Shown here in pieces: positions 22,180-33,100 of a DNA stretch of 64,000 bases. Every line of letters begins with the position of its first letter. Position 1 is the first letter of the stretch. A program made the translations under genes and the position numbers. The notes below the pieces were generated by a model. That model was not told the origin of the DNA and searched no databases. It saw only the letters and a list, made by a program, of their open reading frames with translations. Source of the stretch: Ligula intestinalis (lineage: Eukaryota > Platyhelminthes > Cestoda > Diphyllobothriidea > Diphyllobothriidae); contig JAYGXS010000007.1 of the NCBI GenBank assembly GCA_036362985.1, positions 9,318,439-9,382,438 of the forward strand. The letters are read 5' to 3'.

Positions 22180-23335
22180 GATTTCTCGGACCAAAGTGTA
22201 TTCTGGTTGACGTTTCAAAAGCTCGCTCGCTTCCATCGTCAGAGCGTGGTGTCTGATCTCCTAGTCGCGTCAGATAAATGTGAACGACCATGCATGCCCT
22301 ATTTCAGGCCAACGGTTATCCCAAGTCATTTGTACGCAAGGGTCTTAAGAAGACCTACCATGAGCGGTCGAAAGGAGAAGACCCTAAGTTCTGGCTCGCA
22401 ATCCCTTATATGAAGAATGTATCAGAGGCGGCTGCAAGAAGCCTGAAACCTTTCGGGATCGGTGTGGCTCATAGGCCGGAATCAACCATCAAACAGCAGC
22501 TCATGAGGCCCAAAGACCCGCTACCTTTGACAAAAAAATCAGCTGTGGTCTACAGCATACCATGTCAAGACTGCAATGCTAGGTATATTGGTGAAACGGG
22601 CAGACGCCTTGGCACAAGGTTGCATGAGTATCAGCTCCCCATCACCCACAAGGAAAAGCTGCCTATGGTCTATGACCACGTGCAGCAGAAGAACCGCATG
22701 TTCGCCTTTGAGAAGGCAAGAGTAATACGCCGAGCCAATGACAAGATGGCCAGATTGCTGGTCGAAAGTTAGTCCTCGACTGGCAAAATTAACAGAGTCA
22801 TAAACCCAGTAATGAGCCGGGCCCCTCGCAGCTGTGTCGAGCAGCGGCAGAATACCGGCAAAACACGTGTCTGGGCCTTTGAGCAAGTACCTAGGCTATA
22901 AGTATGCTAAGTTACAACTTCAGAGTCATAGACCTTCCTCCTGCCTTCCAAGCGCTCCATAGAAGGCCAACGTCTGCTCAGAACGGAGCAATAGGTCGGG
23001 CGAAGGAAGATACGCAGGGCCGACAGCCAGCAGCCACTAGCGAAGAAGGTGGAAACGCTCAGGAGGCACACAAACGATTTAACACACCTCACGGAGGCGC
23101 CCGCGAGGGCGTGCGCAATTCAAGCAGCCACCAAAAATCGGTCGGTGCAATCTAATGACATGCGGGCATCAGGCATCAGGCTAGCGGTTGGACACACATA
23201 CTGACACCAGTAGGAGAACGTTTACCACGCTCTGACGATGTAACCTAAAAGGCTTTTGAAACGTCAGTTAAAATGCAACTTTCTCCCAGAAATTACTCCT
23301 GCTTCTTCCTCTTTCGGGGATAATGGAAAGAATAT
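22180..23335 (+). mobile_element. Penelope-like element, GIY-YIG endonuclease part and 3' end
   Basis: PLEs encode a reverse transcriptase fused to a C-terminal GIY-YIG endonuclease. Here the frame at 22290-22772 encodes FQANGYPKSFVRKGLKKTY, then YSIPCQDCNARYIGETGRRL and TRLHEYQLP (GIY-YIG-like motif with the Arg and Glu-His following). It stops after MARLLVES. The 3' region to 23335 contains 'gctctgacgatgtaa' and a CTTCTTCCTCTTTC-type end. The reverse transcriptase domain is missing, so the copy is 5'-truncated. It starts with a short reversed piece at 22195-22260. Confidence 0.8.
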
Positions 23336-23372
23336 TATATCTGGAACTCGAATTTAAAACGTTCTAAAGATA

Positions 23373-23959
23373 TGTAGCGGAGTGCCATAATTGTCCCCCC
23401 CTTCGTTCTTCAAGGCTCCCTGCCCCATAATCATGTCATCACAAACAACTGTTTCAATGCTTTCCTTCACTGGCGCTCCCGTCCCCCGAGGCTTGACCTC
23501 GCGGCTGCTTCTGGCTAACCGATAACAGCTGCGTCAGCGTTCCTTCAGCCTTCGGCGTTCCTGCAGTCCGGACAGTTGACCTCAGCTTAATAAGCGCACC
23601 TACCTAAGAGCCACTTAACGCGACACCCCTGGCCAACGCAGCAGGGGGCCTTTGCAGGCAACATCCCCTCGGGCACCTTGAAACACACCAATCACAGACC
23701 ACTTGAACTTGCTTCATAATCCTACTTAAGCAACTGTCATCATTCCACACCACAGACAGTCGACATTCTCAGGCCTAGCTGGACGCAGTCAGGACCAGCC
23801 CTGGCTTCGCCAGTGGCCACTGCCACATGAGACTGCAACTGAGAGTTCTGTATGCAATAAACCACTCCTTCTGGTGACTCTTGCCTTTTATCTCTAACCT
23901 GGGGACTTCGACCTGATTATTGTAGTGATCTAGGCACAAACAGGACTTAGACCCCTACA
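23373..23959 (+). mobile_element. Solo LTR with 4-bp target duplication
   Basis: The segment begins TGTAG and ends CTACA, the classical TG...CA inverted ends, and is flanked on both sides by GATA (23369-23372 and 23960-23963). Inside are a TATA-like 'cctacttaag' region and a poly(A) signal 'gcaataaacc' near 23855, in promoter-then-poly(A) order as in an LTR. No internal retroelement coding flanks it, so it is a solo LTR. A diverged relative is at 52290-52640. Confidence 0.75.
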
Positions 23960-24124
23960 GATATACTGCGGGCAACTGCGATGTGTAACGATCGATATTT
24001 TGCAGCCATAATTGAACGGGGTTCATACCAAACACACAAACCAGCGGCTGTAACCTGTGATAAACAGCAGCACAGGCAACGCGTTATATGCTAGAAAACG
24101 CCCGGCTTTTCCCCAACTTGTCCT

Positions 24125-24310
24125 GTTGCAGCGCTGAGAGGCCATCCAAGAAGGACGAATACGGTGGTTCTACGTCGTCTGCCCCACGAGCTTTGCTATG
24201 CACCGCAGCCCACCAGGAGGCCTCGAAAAAGAGGGCAACTCAAGACGGCTGGCGTAAATCGTCATGCACAGAGGGGTACCGTCGGTGACATATCGAGGCC
24301 GGTCGAACAG
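24125..24310 (+). mobile_element. RTE-type LINE C-terminal remnant
   Basis: The frame encodes LRRLPHELCYAPQPTRRPRK, then ARHAQRGTVGDISRP-like sequence after a deletion. This matches the tail of RTE reverse transcriptases (LRRPPHDLTYAALDPTPQP, then NRHAWRGTVRDI, in the element at 33.6-36.8 kb). Internally deleted remnant, + strand. Confidence 0.55.
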
Positions 24311-24649
24311 ACATGTTCACGTGCAGTGATGGCTTTGCAACCACTTTCGAGGCGTTCATTGTCGCGATTTCTTTGTCCATATTGAATGGGGGCTGGTTAA
24401 GTACGCGAAAATTATGCTCGCTGTCGTCAGAGTTGTCGCTATTCTCGGCCCTTCCCACGTGGGTGATTCTGGCTGCCTGACGGAAAGTAAGACATGACGG
24501 CGCCTCACTTGTTCTGGGTCTTTATCACGACACCTTAGAAGTTAGCTGATGTACAGTTGATTTTCTAACGAAATTTCAAAACCTTTTTTCGATTCGAAAA
24601 GGATTACCTGAGTACGGTTGTAATGGTAACCATTAGACCGTACAATCCC

Positions 24650-25085
24650 AATATACTTCAGGCTTGGAAGGATGCCAGCTTTGGACCGAAATTATTTTAG
24701 GTCAAATGTAAAAACTAGATTCATCAAACATAACTACTTCAACAGTGTGATGTCTTCTCACTTACAGATTTTCAATGACCTTATAAATTCAAACATATTC
24801 AAAAGAATATACAAAACGTATTTTCTCGCGCGCTGTTTGGTAGAAACTTGTCTTTTTAAAATATTATACGAGCAGAAAGCGTGCACCATATTGTATACCC
24901 TACCGAACAGATACAATGCTTTATGAATGGACACTTCGCGTCATTGAAAAATGTCATAATTAGACACTTTTCTAAGAACGAAAGGCACCGTTATTTACCT
25001 ATAAGGAAGACGCAATACTTTCGTTCATGCGCTCTATAAGATATATTAACAGGCACTAAGAAAGGAATCATACTACTTAAGTATT
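24650..25085. repeat. Possible degraded foldback element
   Basis: 'ctgtttggtagaaacttgtctttttaaa' at about 24833 resembles the inner arm of the foldback family ('tttggtaggaaattacgcct'), in similarly AT-rich sequence. The opposite arm is too decayed to confirm. Confidence 0.3.
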
Positions 25086-25324
25086 GCTTGGTGAGAGAGT
25101 GTAGTCCTTGCAGACTGTCGGCGAGAAGCTTGCTCAAAAGGCGACGGGATTTAGCTGCACGCGAATTAGTATCTTATCGATATTTACGGAACATTTTCGA
25201 ATCGGAATTTCGGTTATCACTCCATGAGATAGGATGTCTAAATTGTGCCTCATTTATCGCGTTTATTCGACAGTACAAAGGGAATCACTCGTTCGGGTCA
25301 TACTTTCCGCTACTTTTTGTTTTG

Positions 25325-25690
25325 GATACGGCTGTGATCATGTCTGGTCTACCGGCCTCAATGACGCACGGACAGTACCTCTCCATGCGTAGCAAAGCTT
25401 CACTCCACTTCAACACACAAAGCCCCGTATTTATATCAAAAGAGGACTGATCCGACGGATTCGCGGTACACGCAGATTTTCGTGGCGATGAAGATGTCGC
25501 GTCAGATCCATGGGTAAGCAGCATTGATTCGGAATACGTTGTCCTAACTCTGTCCATTCGCTAGCAGCCCAGCTTAAGCTGTCTCCTCCTTCAACTTGAC
25601 AACCATTAGTCCGCAGAGGTGCCTACTCCTGGTTCAGGGATGCATCTCGAGCATGATTTGGTCTTCCTGGTGCCATGAATGGCGAGTCCC
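25325..25690 (-). mobile_element. Internally deleted RTE fragment
   Basis: The + strand text 'cggctgtgatcatg' at 25328 followed by 'cctctccatgcgta' matches the 3' end of the RTE at 33.6 kb. It then jumps at about 25390-25450 to sequence matching 34055-34360 ('gaggactga.c.gatgga', 'cttcgtggcgatg', 'aggtgccta'). An internal block of about 0.4 kb is absent. It is on the minus strand and non-functional. Confidence 0.7.
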
Positions 25691-25839
25691 TGTGCTTTAA
25701 AATTTTACAATGACCTTTTTGGTTTAGCCCTGACAACAGAGGCGGATACAAAGAACCAGCAGTCCTAGACTCATATGATCTTCTAATGTTATACCTAGTT
25801 CCGCTACCCCTGGAATAATTATGAATACTAAGTGGTACC

Positions 25840-25990
25840 CAACTCTTCAGAGGAGCTGAAGAGCATTGACAGCAAAGGCTGGGATGGCCATTTTTGGCTC
25901 ATTAGCCGTCATCAGCCAGTCATACCTAACCCCAAGTGGTGCACCACCCCAGGGCTCGAAGTCGCCTGGCAGTCAGTTCAGTTGAAAGGA
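25840..25990 (-). mobile_element. tRNA-headed SINE copy with near-complete hammerhead tail
   Basis: The minus strand shows the B-box region ('gggctcgaagtcgcc'-type on the plus strand), then 'gactggctgatgacggct', then 'gagccaaaaatggccatc' and 'ccagcc'. Stem I strands GACTGG and CCAGCC can still pair at most positions, but the conserved GAAA is changed to AAAA, so cleavage is unlikely. Confidence 0.75.
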
Positions 25991-26360
25991 TTCTCGGCTA
26001 TAAAGAGTTATGTCCGACTGAACCAACATACAGATCATGTTAGACAACGGGTCGGGTTGGTAGCACGAACGGCGACTACAGCTAGGCACTCCCGGTAAAA
26101 AGACGATAGCAAACAGCCCTGCCAATACCATGGCGGATACCAAACCCAACCAAAATGAGGAATCCGCTCGAAGCACCTGTCAGAATATGTACAGCACACC
26201 CCCTCCAGACGGCCGACACGGAAACCTGCCGCCTCCCCTTGTGAGCAGTTTGCACACCACTCCCCGAGAAAAGTCCCTGGTCTGGCTTTTACAATTTAAC
26301 TGAGACTCTCAATGTACAATTTACAAGATTGCATAAATACATAGGGGGAAGCGTGAGAAA
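25990..26360 (-). other. Presumed 3' flank or untranslated region of NOC2L
   Basis: Lies downstream of the NOC2L stop on the minus strand. No clear AATAAA was seen and no other feature recognised. Confidence 0.4.
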
Positions 26361-27107
26361 TTAGACAGTTCTCTTCTTCTGCTTCGCTGCTTGATGGTTT
26401 TTGCTGAAGTTGCCCACATGCTTCTTCGGTGCCATTTCTAAACCACCAGCCTTCAGTTTTCTGTTGGCACTCGAATCTCCGCCAACTTTTCCTCCAAACT
26501 CCTTCTTCATCTTCTTCTGGGGCTTGTTATTCTTCAGCCCTGAAGTCTTCCTCTTCTTTTTCTGATTCTGTTTATCATCTGCACCGTCGTCATCTCCAAA
26601 AGCGCCATTCGACAGCGCGTCCCGGCCAGCGGCGTGAGAGGACTTATCGTGACGAGGTCGTTTTTTCGCCTTTTTCTTGCCCTCGTCTACTTCCTCATCC
26701 TCACCCCCAAAGTCCTCGAGCCTAAAGTCCGTCAGCTCATCGTCGTCAGCATCATCTGAATGCTCTGATTCATCCTCCGCCTCCTCATTCAGAGCTGCCT
26801 CCAGGTCAAAGTCCGAGTCCTCGTCCTCGTCTGCTATAGCGTCGTCACTGCCTGCCCCAGCCTCTTCCTCCTCCTCATCGAACGAGCCCTTGTGCTGCTG
26901 GGTCTTCTTCTTATTCTTTGAACGTGAGATGTGTCTGACGGTTTGACCATCGTCCAGATCGTAGGAGGCATCGCTATCACTGCCTGAGGATTCACTGTCC
27001 TCCTCCTCGTCGTCGTCCAGGTGTCCGGGCATTCGTTGAGCTTTTTTCGACAGCTTGTCCTTGCTCCTTTTGGTTGACTTCTGATCTTCAGCATCCAGTG
27101 CGGTATT
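26361..27107 (-). CDS. NOC2L: NOC2L terminal exon: acidic and lysine-rich tail
   Basis: The acceptor reads 'cgtttag' on the minus strand and the exon is phase 0. It begins NTALDAEDQKSTKRSKDK and encodes 248 residues to TAA. Asp/Glu/Ser tracts (DDDEEEDSESSGSDSD and similar) alternate with Lys/Arg clusters (KKKAKKRPRH, KKKRK), which look like nuclear or nucleolar localisation signals. The tail is low in complexity and poorly conserved within the family; membership rests on exon continuity with the upstream exon. Confidence 0.88.
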   Translation of the reverse strand, partial: NTALDAEDQKSTKRSKDKLSKKAQRMPGHLDDDEEEDSESSGSDSDASYDLDDGQTVRHISRSKNKKKTQQHKGSFDEEEEEAGAGSDDAIADEDEDSDFDLEAALNEEAEDESEHSDDADDDELTDFRLEDFGGEDEEVDEGKKKAKKRPRHDKSSHAAGRDALSNGAFGDDDGADDKQNQKKKRKTSGLKNNKPQKKMKKEFGGKVGGDSSANRKLKAGGLEMAPKKHVGNFSKNHQAAKQKKRTV

Positions 27108-30100
27108 CTAAACGAGAAAAAAGTCGGAGTTGAATAATTATAAAAGGGGCAGCATTATCGCTTTAAACATAGACTTAGTAGAGGAGTCTATTGGCAAAGG
27201 AGCTATCCGACTGCACACAAAGCAAAGGCAACAAAGCAGACAGGATAGACAGCATTGCCAGTAAAGACAAGGAAAACTGTAATGGCCCATAAGCCGTGGT
27301 CAGCCAGTCATACCGAAACCCAAGGCTACAAGTTCGTTGTCTTGCCGGTTTATGTCAGGAGATATGGACACTCATTGGTGAACGTTCAGCAGTCACTAAC
27401 GAAACTCACTTGGGACTCATTCTCGAGCCCCGCTAGCCGTCATCAGCCGACCCGTCATATCCGACCCCAAGTGGTGCACCACCCCAGGGCTCGAACTCGC
27501 GACCTTTCCGATCAGAAGGCTGAGCCACGCGCCCCTTGTCTTTGCCAGCACCTCTCATTTGCCTAAACTACTAGCCGCCGTGCGCCTGCTGCTGTCAGGG
27601 CCCAAAAAGAGACCCAAGACAGAGTGGAAGGAGTGACGAGTGTCAGAAATGTAATGATGTCAACTGCGCACGCTCATTGCGTATTAAAAAATCGATCTCA
27701 TAGGTAAAAAGAACATAGTCAATTGGTTCTACACATGCGGGTGCGTATAGTGGCGGGGAGAGGAGATGGGAGTAAAAAAAAAGCTTTGCAATTGAGTTTA
27801 GGCTGGAATGAAAACCTTTAGATCGTGATTAGAGCAGCAACGCGCTAGGTACAACAATCAGCTATGTGAGAGGGAATGTGGTTGCCGCCATTATCGGACC
27901 TGGCAGTACGAGGTTGATCATCGAGTGATCCAGCGGCTTACAGAGTTCTGGTTTTCTCCTGCAGCGGCTCCTGCAAAGCGCAGGAGACGTCCAATCATTG
28001 CTCGAAGTGGGATCATAAATGCAGTCCACTGTACTACCAGAAGCCACCAGGTACTTCACAATTAGAAGCAAAGGCACCTTAGTTCCTGTTCTCTACAGCA
28101 ACTTTGGCATATGTCCAGCTCAATTGCTTTTGCATGCGCCCAGTGTATTTGCAGCCGCAACCAAAGGTAAACTCATAAATACGGCTTCATTTGTTGTGAC
28201 CAGTAAGGATGGGAAGTCATGCAAGATGCGGAAATTTGCGAAATACTGGCATTCCCTTGCAACGCGGCCTTAAGTAGAATCAAGGCTGATTATCGTGCAG
28301 TTTAATCTCAAGTCATTTCAATTACGTCAGGATGCTATCTTTTTAATGGATTTCTTACTGACCACTTGCAACAAGTAGATTCTGAAAAAATGGCCATTCC
28401 ATTGTATGCGTTTTTTATCACTGATTTTGACGGCCTTTATCAATCAAAATATACTTTGCAGAAAACATGCACGAAAATATTGGTTTTTGTAGTCGTTTGC
28501 TAGCAAATTACGCCTTCTTTAAATTCTATACTTAAAGAAGGCACATACTTTGGGTTTAAGACAATTTATAATTGTGAGATATTTACGACTCAAATTTTCA
28601 TTCACAATACATCTTATCCGTCAATTCAGTTATGTATAATTGATACAGCACGATCTTCCTCTATCGTAAAATCGTAGGGAAACTGTGACTTCTTAATCAC
28701 ATTACAGGGAAAACGTACTTTTAGACAAGAAATACAAACCACGGAGTTTGGAAACATTGAATTCAAATTTAATGGTCGTTAGGTTTCAAAATTATTTGGC
28801 CAGTTAAAAACTTTTTAACATTTAAAGATACATTTTTGTTGCGTATAAAATTTAAAGAAGGCATAATATGCTAGCAAACAAGTATAATAAAGAATAATTT
28901 CGTGAATGTTTTCTATAAAATATATTTTACTCTATAGGGGAAGTGAAAATCAATGAGTTGAATGCATACTACTTGAGTGGCCACTTATTTTCAGAATGCA
29001 CTTTCCCAGGCTATCGAAAAGCAACTCGCCAAAGAGCCGGCATCTTCATGTGACTGGAACATATTGGAATTAAGTTGCACAGGAATCAGTATAACAACCC
29101 GGTTTGTCGGTTTGCAAGTGTTTACTAATATTCCGCAAATTTCGGCATTTTGTATGACTTCCCGCCCGTACTGCATAGGCAAACCGTTTTTCGTTGGTCT
29201 AACTGAAATAGCTGTTGTAAGGACCGTTGACACGGCTGCACACGCAAAAGATGTACTATCCCACTTATGATCAACCGAAATTGTGAAATGTCTTCTCGAT
29301 TAAAACAAATAACTGAGACAACTGTGTTGTCTAATTCCATCATATATCAATCAACTCAGGATATCTATTCTCGAATGAGCTGCTTTGCGACCACCTGTGG
29401 AAACTAAACCCTGTCAAATCGACTACTTAAGGCGTATGCACGCTCTCCATGAATTTTCTATGCTTTATGAATTCAAAAAAGGTTTTACAGGTACTATGCA
29501 AAAAATATCATTTAGCAAAAAAATACGTCTTTTTAAATGTTGCACCCGAGGGATATCATTCGATTGCAACAAACGTTCGGTAAAGATTGCTTTCAAGTAA
29601 CACCGTGTAGTTTACTGCCCACATGTACCTATTTACTTCGTTATAGTAGGCCTGTTTCGTTTTATTATTTCATAGAACTATGGATTGCAGTGCTTTTATA
29701 CATTATGCTTCTACGGTTTTCACTGTATACGCTTTACGCATTTGACACTCCATTGCAATCCCCACAAGTAAATATTTGACGCCCTGCGGCTACTTTTAGT
29801 TTTATTAGCTGAATTTATATTTATCAGTTCAGTCAATTGAGATTAGTTTACCTTTCCCTTTGCTTTAGTTTATTATTTTGTTTTATTAGTTTTTGTTTAG
29901 ATTTCCGAGATGCGATGCCTTGTGAATGCACACTTCATGGTCTTTAAGATCTCATAATTATAAATTTTTAAAACCGAAAGGTATTCTTCTTCGGGCGTAA
30001 AAATGAAAGGGTACAAACGATTGTATTTCTGCCCATTAGCGTGTGGCTGGAAAGAACTTCGTTTAAGGGCCGACATCCTGACGTGAATGAAAACTTTTGG

Positions 30101-33100
30101 AATTGAGTGACAAAATTATCAACATTACAACCCTACTTAAGTTATTCTTTCAAATCCAAAAGGCATTTCGCAATTTTGGTTGGCATTACATGAGATAGAA
30201 AATCTAATGTACTATACAAAACGGCCATCTTTTTCCGACGCCTTCTAAAGACAATGAGGTTCACATTTTTGCATAGACCAGCGTTAAAAAACCAGCAATA
30301 ACACCCAATAGGAATCATTCAAGACACAAAGAAGTATACTCGCCTCATTTTTGAATCGTTCAGCGAGCCCAGTGAGTTCCAGCACGCGGGCTTTTCGGTG
30401 AATTGCATAGTATGAGAGAAGCGGACTGTCGGTAGCGCTGGCCAGGCCGGCTTCAACGGCTGTCTGTATGAAAACAGGTTACTATCAGGGCTATGTTGGC
30501 GAAGATTACAAAATAAAATTTGGATGATAAAAGACGTCAGCATGAGAATAAACATAGAGGCACCATTCTTAATGTCAGGTTGGCCTTGCCTAATATCCTA
30601 GCCTTACTACTTACCAGTACTTACGGATGAAGAATTCGAAAACTCGATGCATTTGGAAGTTCAAACTTGGCTAACAAATGACTAGCTGTATAAGTTAATG
30701 GCCCTGGTTACGCCTTTCTTTTTCAAATTTTAAGGAACAAAAATGGCTACCAGACTGCTCAAAACGCGTTATTTTGAGTCGCAACCTTTTTTTATTAATT
30801 AGAAAAACATAATGGAAGGTGTCCCGCGTGAGAATATTTGACGAAATGCACCAGTTTCTCAAAATTGTAACGTGCATTGTCTGGCAGAACAAGGGTAGAG
30901 AGAGTTCCCGCTGGCATTATGGAAGTAGGTCCAAATATACATATCAAAGTTAAGGCTAGGCCTATAAAGCTTCAAATGGACGGATTTACTCCAAGTTTGC
31001 AAGTAATATTTAAAAAAAATAAAAATCAACATTTTTAACTGTCTTTTGCCTCCAAAGTTTCGGGTATTTATTATGATCCAGGATGTCTGAATTCGCTGCC
31101 GATAGGAACGGCAAGTGCTGAAGGGGCGTTAATGGACTATCAGCTTTCCAATAACTGTATGATCTTTTTCTGTCGAAGTAAACTTTTCACAGCATTATTC
31201 TCATATTTAACTGAGAATATACACTATCTCTAATAAATTAAAACTCGGAGGGTGCGCGCATTTGCAGGATAACACAATTAGTTCTGTTGGAAAAAGCGGA
31301 CTCAATCGCTGGAGCCAGAATTTCATTTGCCTGACGTTTCTGACTCACGCTTGAAGCAATCATCAGAGATAACAACACGCCGATAACCAATATAGGAGAT
31401 GAAAGTTTGGCGAGTAACATTTCGGATCCGGACCGACGATCCAGAAATCGTTGCAACGTGCACAGAAATACCCCGAAGTTCGCGGAGATTAAGTTTCTGG
31501 ACCTCCCATGCTTTCGAGGGAGAACTAACAAAGACCCATAAATACCAACCGTCATATGCTTAACACTAATTATATACCCTCAAAATACTTTACGTTCATT
31601 CAAGAATCAATGGTGTAATTTGCGTTACCCTTTAAACTCGTCCAGGTAAAAATAAAGCTCCACAGTGCTGTAAACCCTGAAAGTACACGCTCGCCGATTG
31701 CCTAATTACTGTACTCACCCGTCTTTTGTCTAAAGAATGAGATTTTTTCTACGAGACGCTGAATGTCAAGCTACCGCATTTTTGCTCAAAATACGATATT
31801 ATATAATAAAATCTGGGTACACTCTTGCTGTCTCTTTCAGGCAGTTAAGTACCATACATACATTACAACGATGACAAAGAATTATCGATTTTTTCGGTAT
31901 ATTAAAATATTCACTGTTCTGTACACATTTTTCACACGTTCGACGACGACCGGGTGTGTCAGAGTCGAAAATGTACAATAATTTTTTCACCGTTTCCCAA
32001 AGAAACTTCTTCGGGCAAATTATATTTCTTGGGATGCCGATTTTACAATTCATACAGTAGGCAATAAGGGGCATAGCAATGTGTTATACACATTAAAAAT
32101 GTACTGCAATACAGTAGCAGAAAATAAATTTTACCGTATTAGCATTTATACGCAGTCAGAAGCACCGATTGGCTGATGTTTGCAAACGAAGCAGCATATT
32201 AACCCTGTATTTTATAATTCAATAGTAATGCATGATTAAAACAATCTACGCACTACTACTGGATACAGTAATTAAAAAATATTTTTTATGAAATCATCTC
32301 TATTCATCATTTTTTAAAAGCATCAGTAAACAAAAATCCACGGATCACATTTGCTCGACTCATGAAATGTTATGCAATAGATTAAAGGAAAAAAATATAC
32401 ACGGAAAATTAAAGCTGCAGGGTCAGAAGCACGAATTTTTGGGGCATTACGGTTCTTTGAGGAACGCGGGAGCGGCTGCGTCCGATAGATACCTACTGAT
32501 ATAGCAAATACAGTCACAATCTTAATATACCTACCAACCTACTTTGTTGCTGGTTTGGATCCAACAAGTCGGCGAAAATTTACTCGCTTAAGCGATCGTG
32601 TCGCTCTTTTGCCGACTTCCTTCCTAAAATGCACTTTTTGGCCACTGATGCCGTTTGCGCTTGAAGCGGTTTAATGAACATATACTGAATGCCAGACTTA
32701 AACTTAAGTTGAGGACGATAGTCCGGTAGAAAACAATTGAACTACAGGTTTAGTATTCGGAAGGAAGCAACATATAAACTGTACTGTTTGAAGGACCCAG
32801 ACTCCCCCCCTCCAATCGGACTAACCTAATTCTACCTTTTTGCTGAAGTGTGTCTAAACTAAAACTAATCATCTGCATATCCTGTTTGTCTTGAGCCCTG
32901 GTAATGAATCAGTCCGAGTTTGATGTGAAACTAAAACACGGGCATGTGAAAATTGTGGGCGACAGATGCAAACATGAAGGATTGAAAACAAAACAACTTA
33001 CTATAGCTTGTGTGTCCGTCAGGTTTTTGATAGACGAGCGTTTCTTCTTCACAAAGTCTGCATGCTCCGTCACCTTCTTAACCAGAACTTTGAAATTGCG

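Noticed and set aside
26677..26946. Serine-rich plus-strand open frame of 89 codons
   Set aside because: It is the antisense shadow of the Asp/Glu-rich NOC2L tail on the minus strand.
30336..30341. GTATAC as the NOC2L donor after 30344
   Set aside because: Using it leaves one extra base, which shifts the next exon out of its long open frame.
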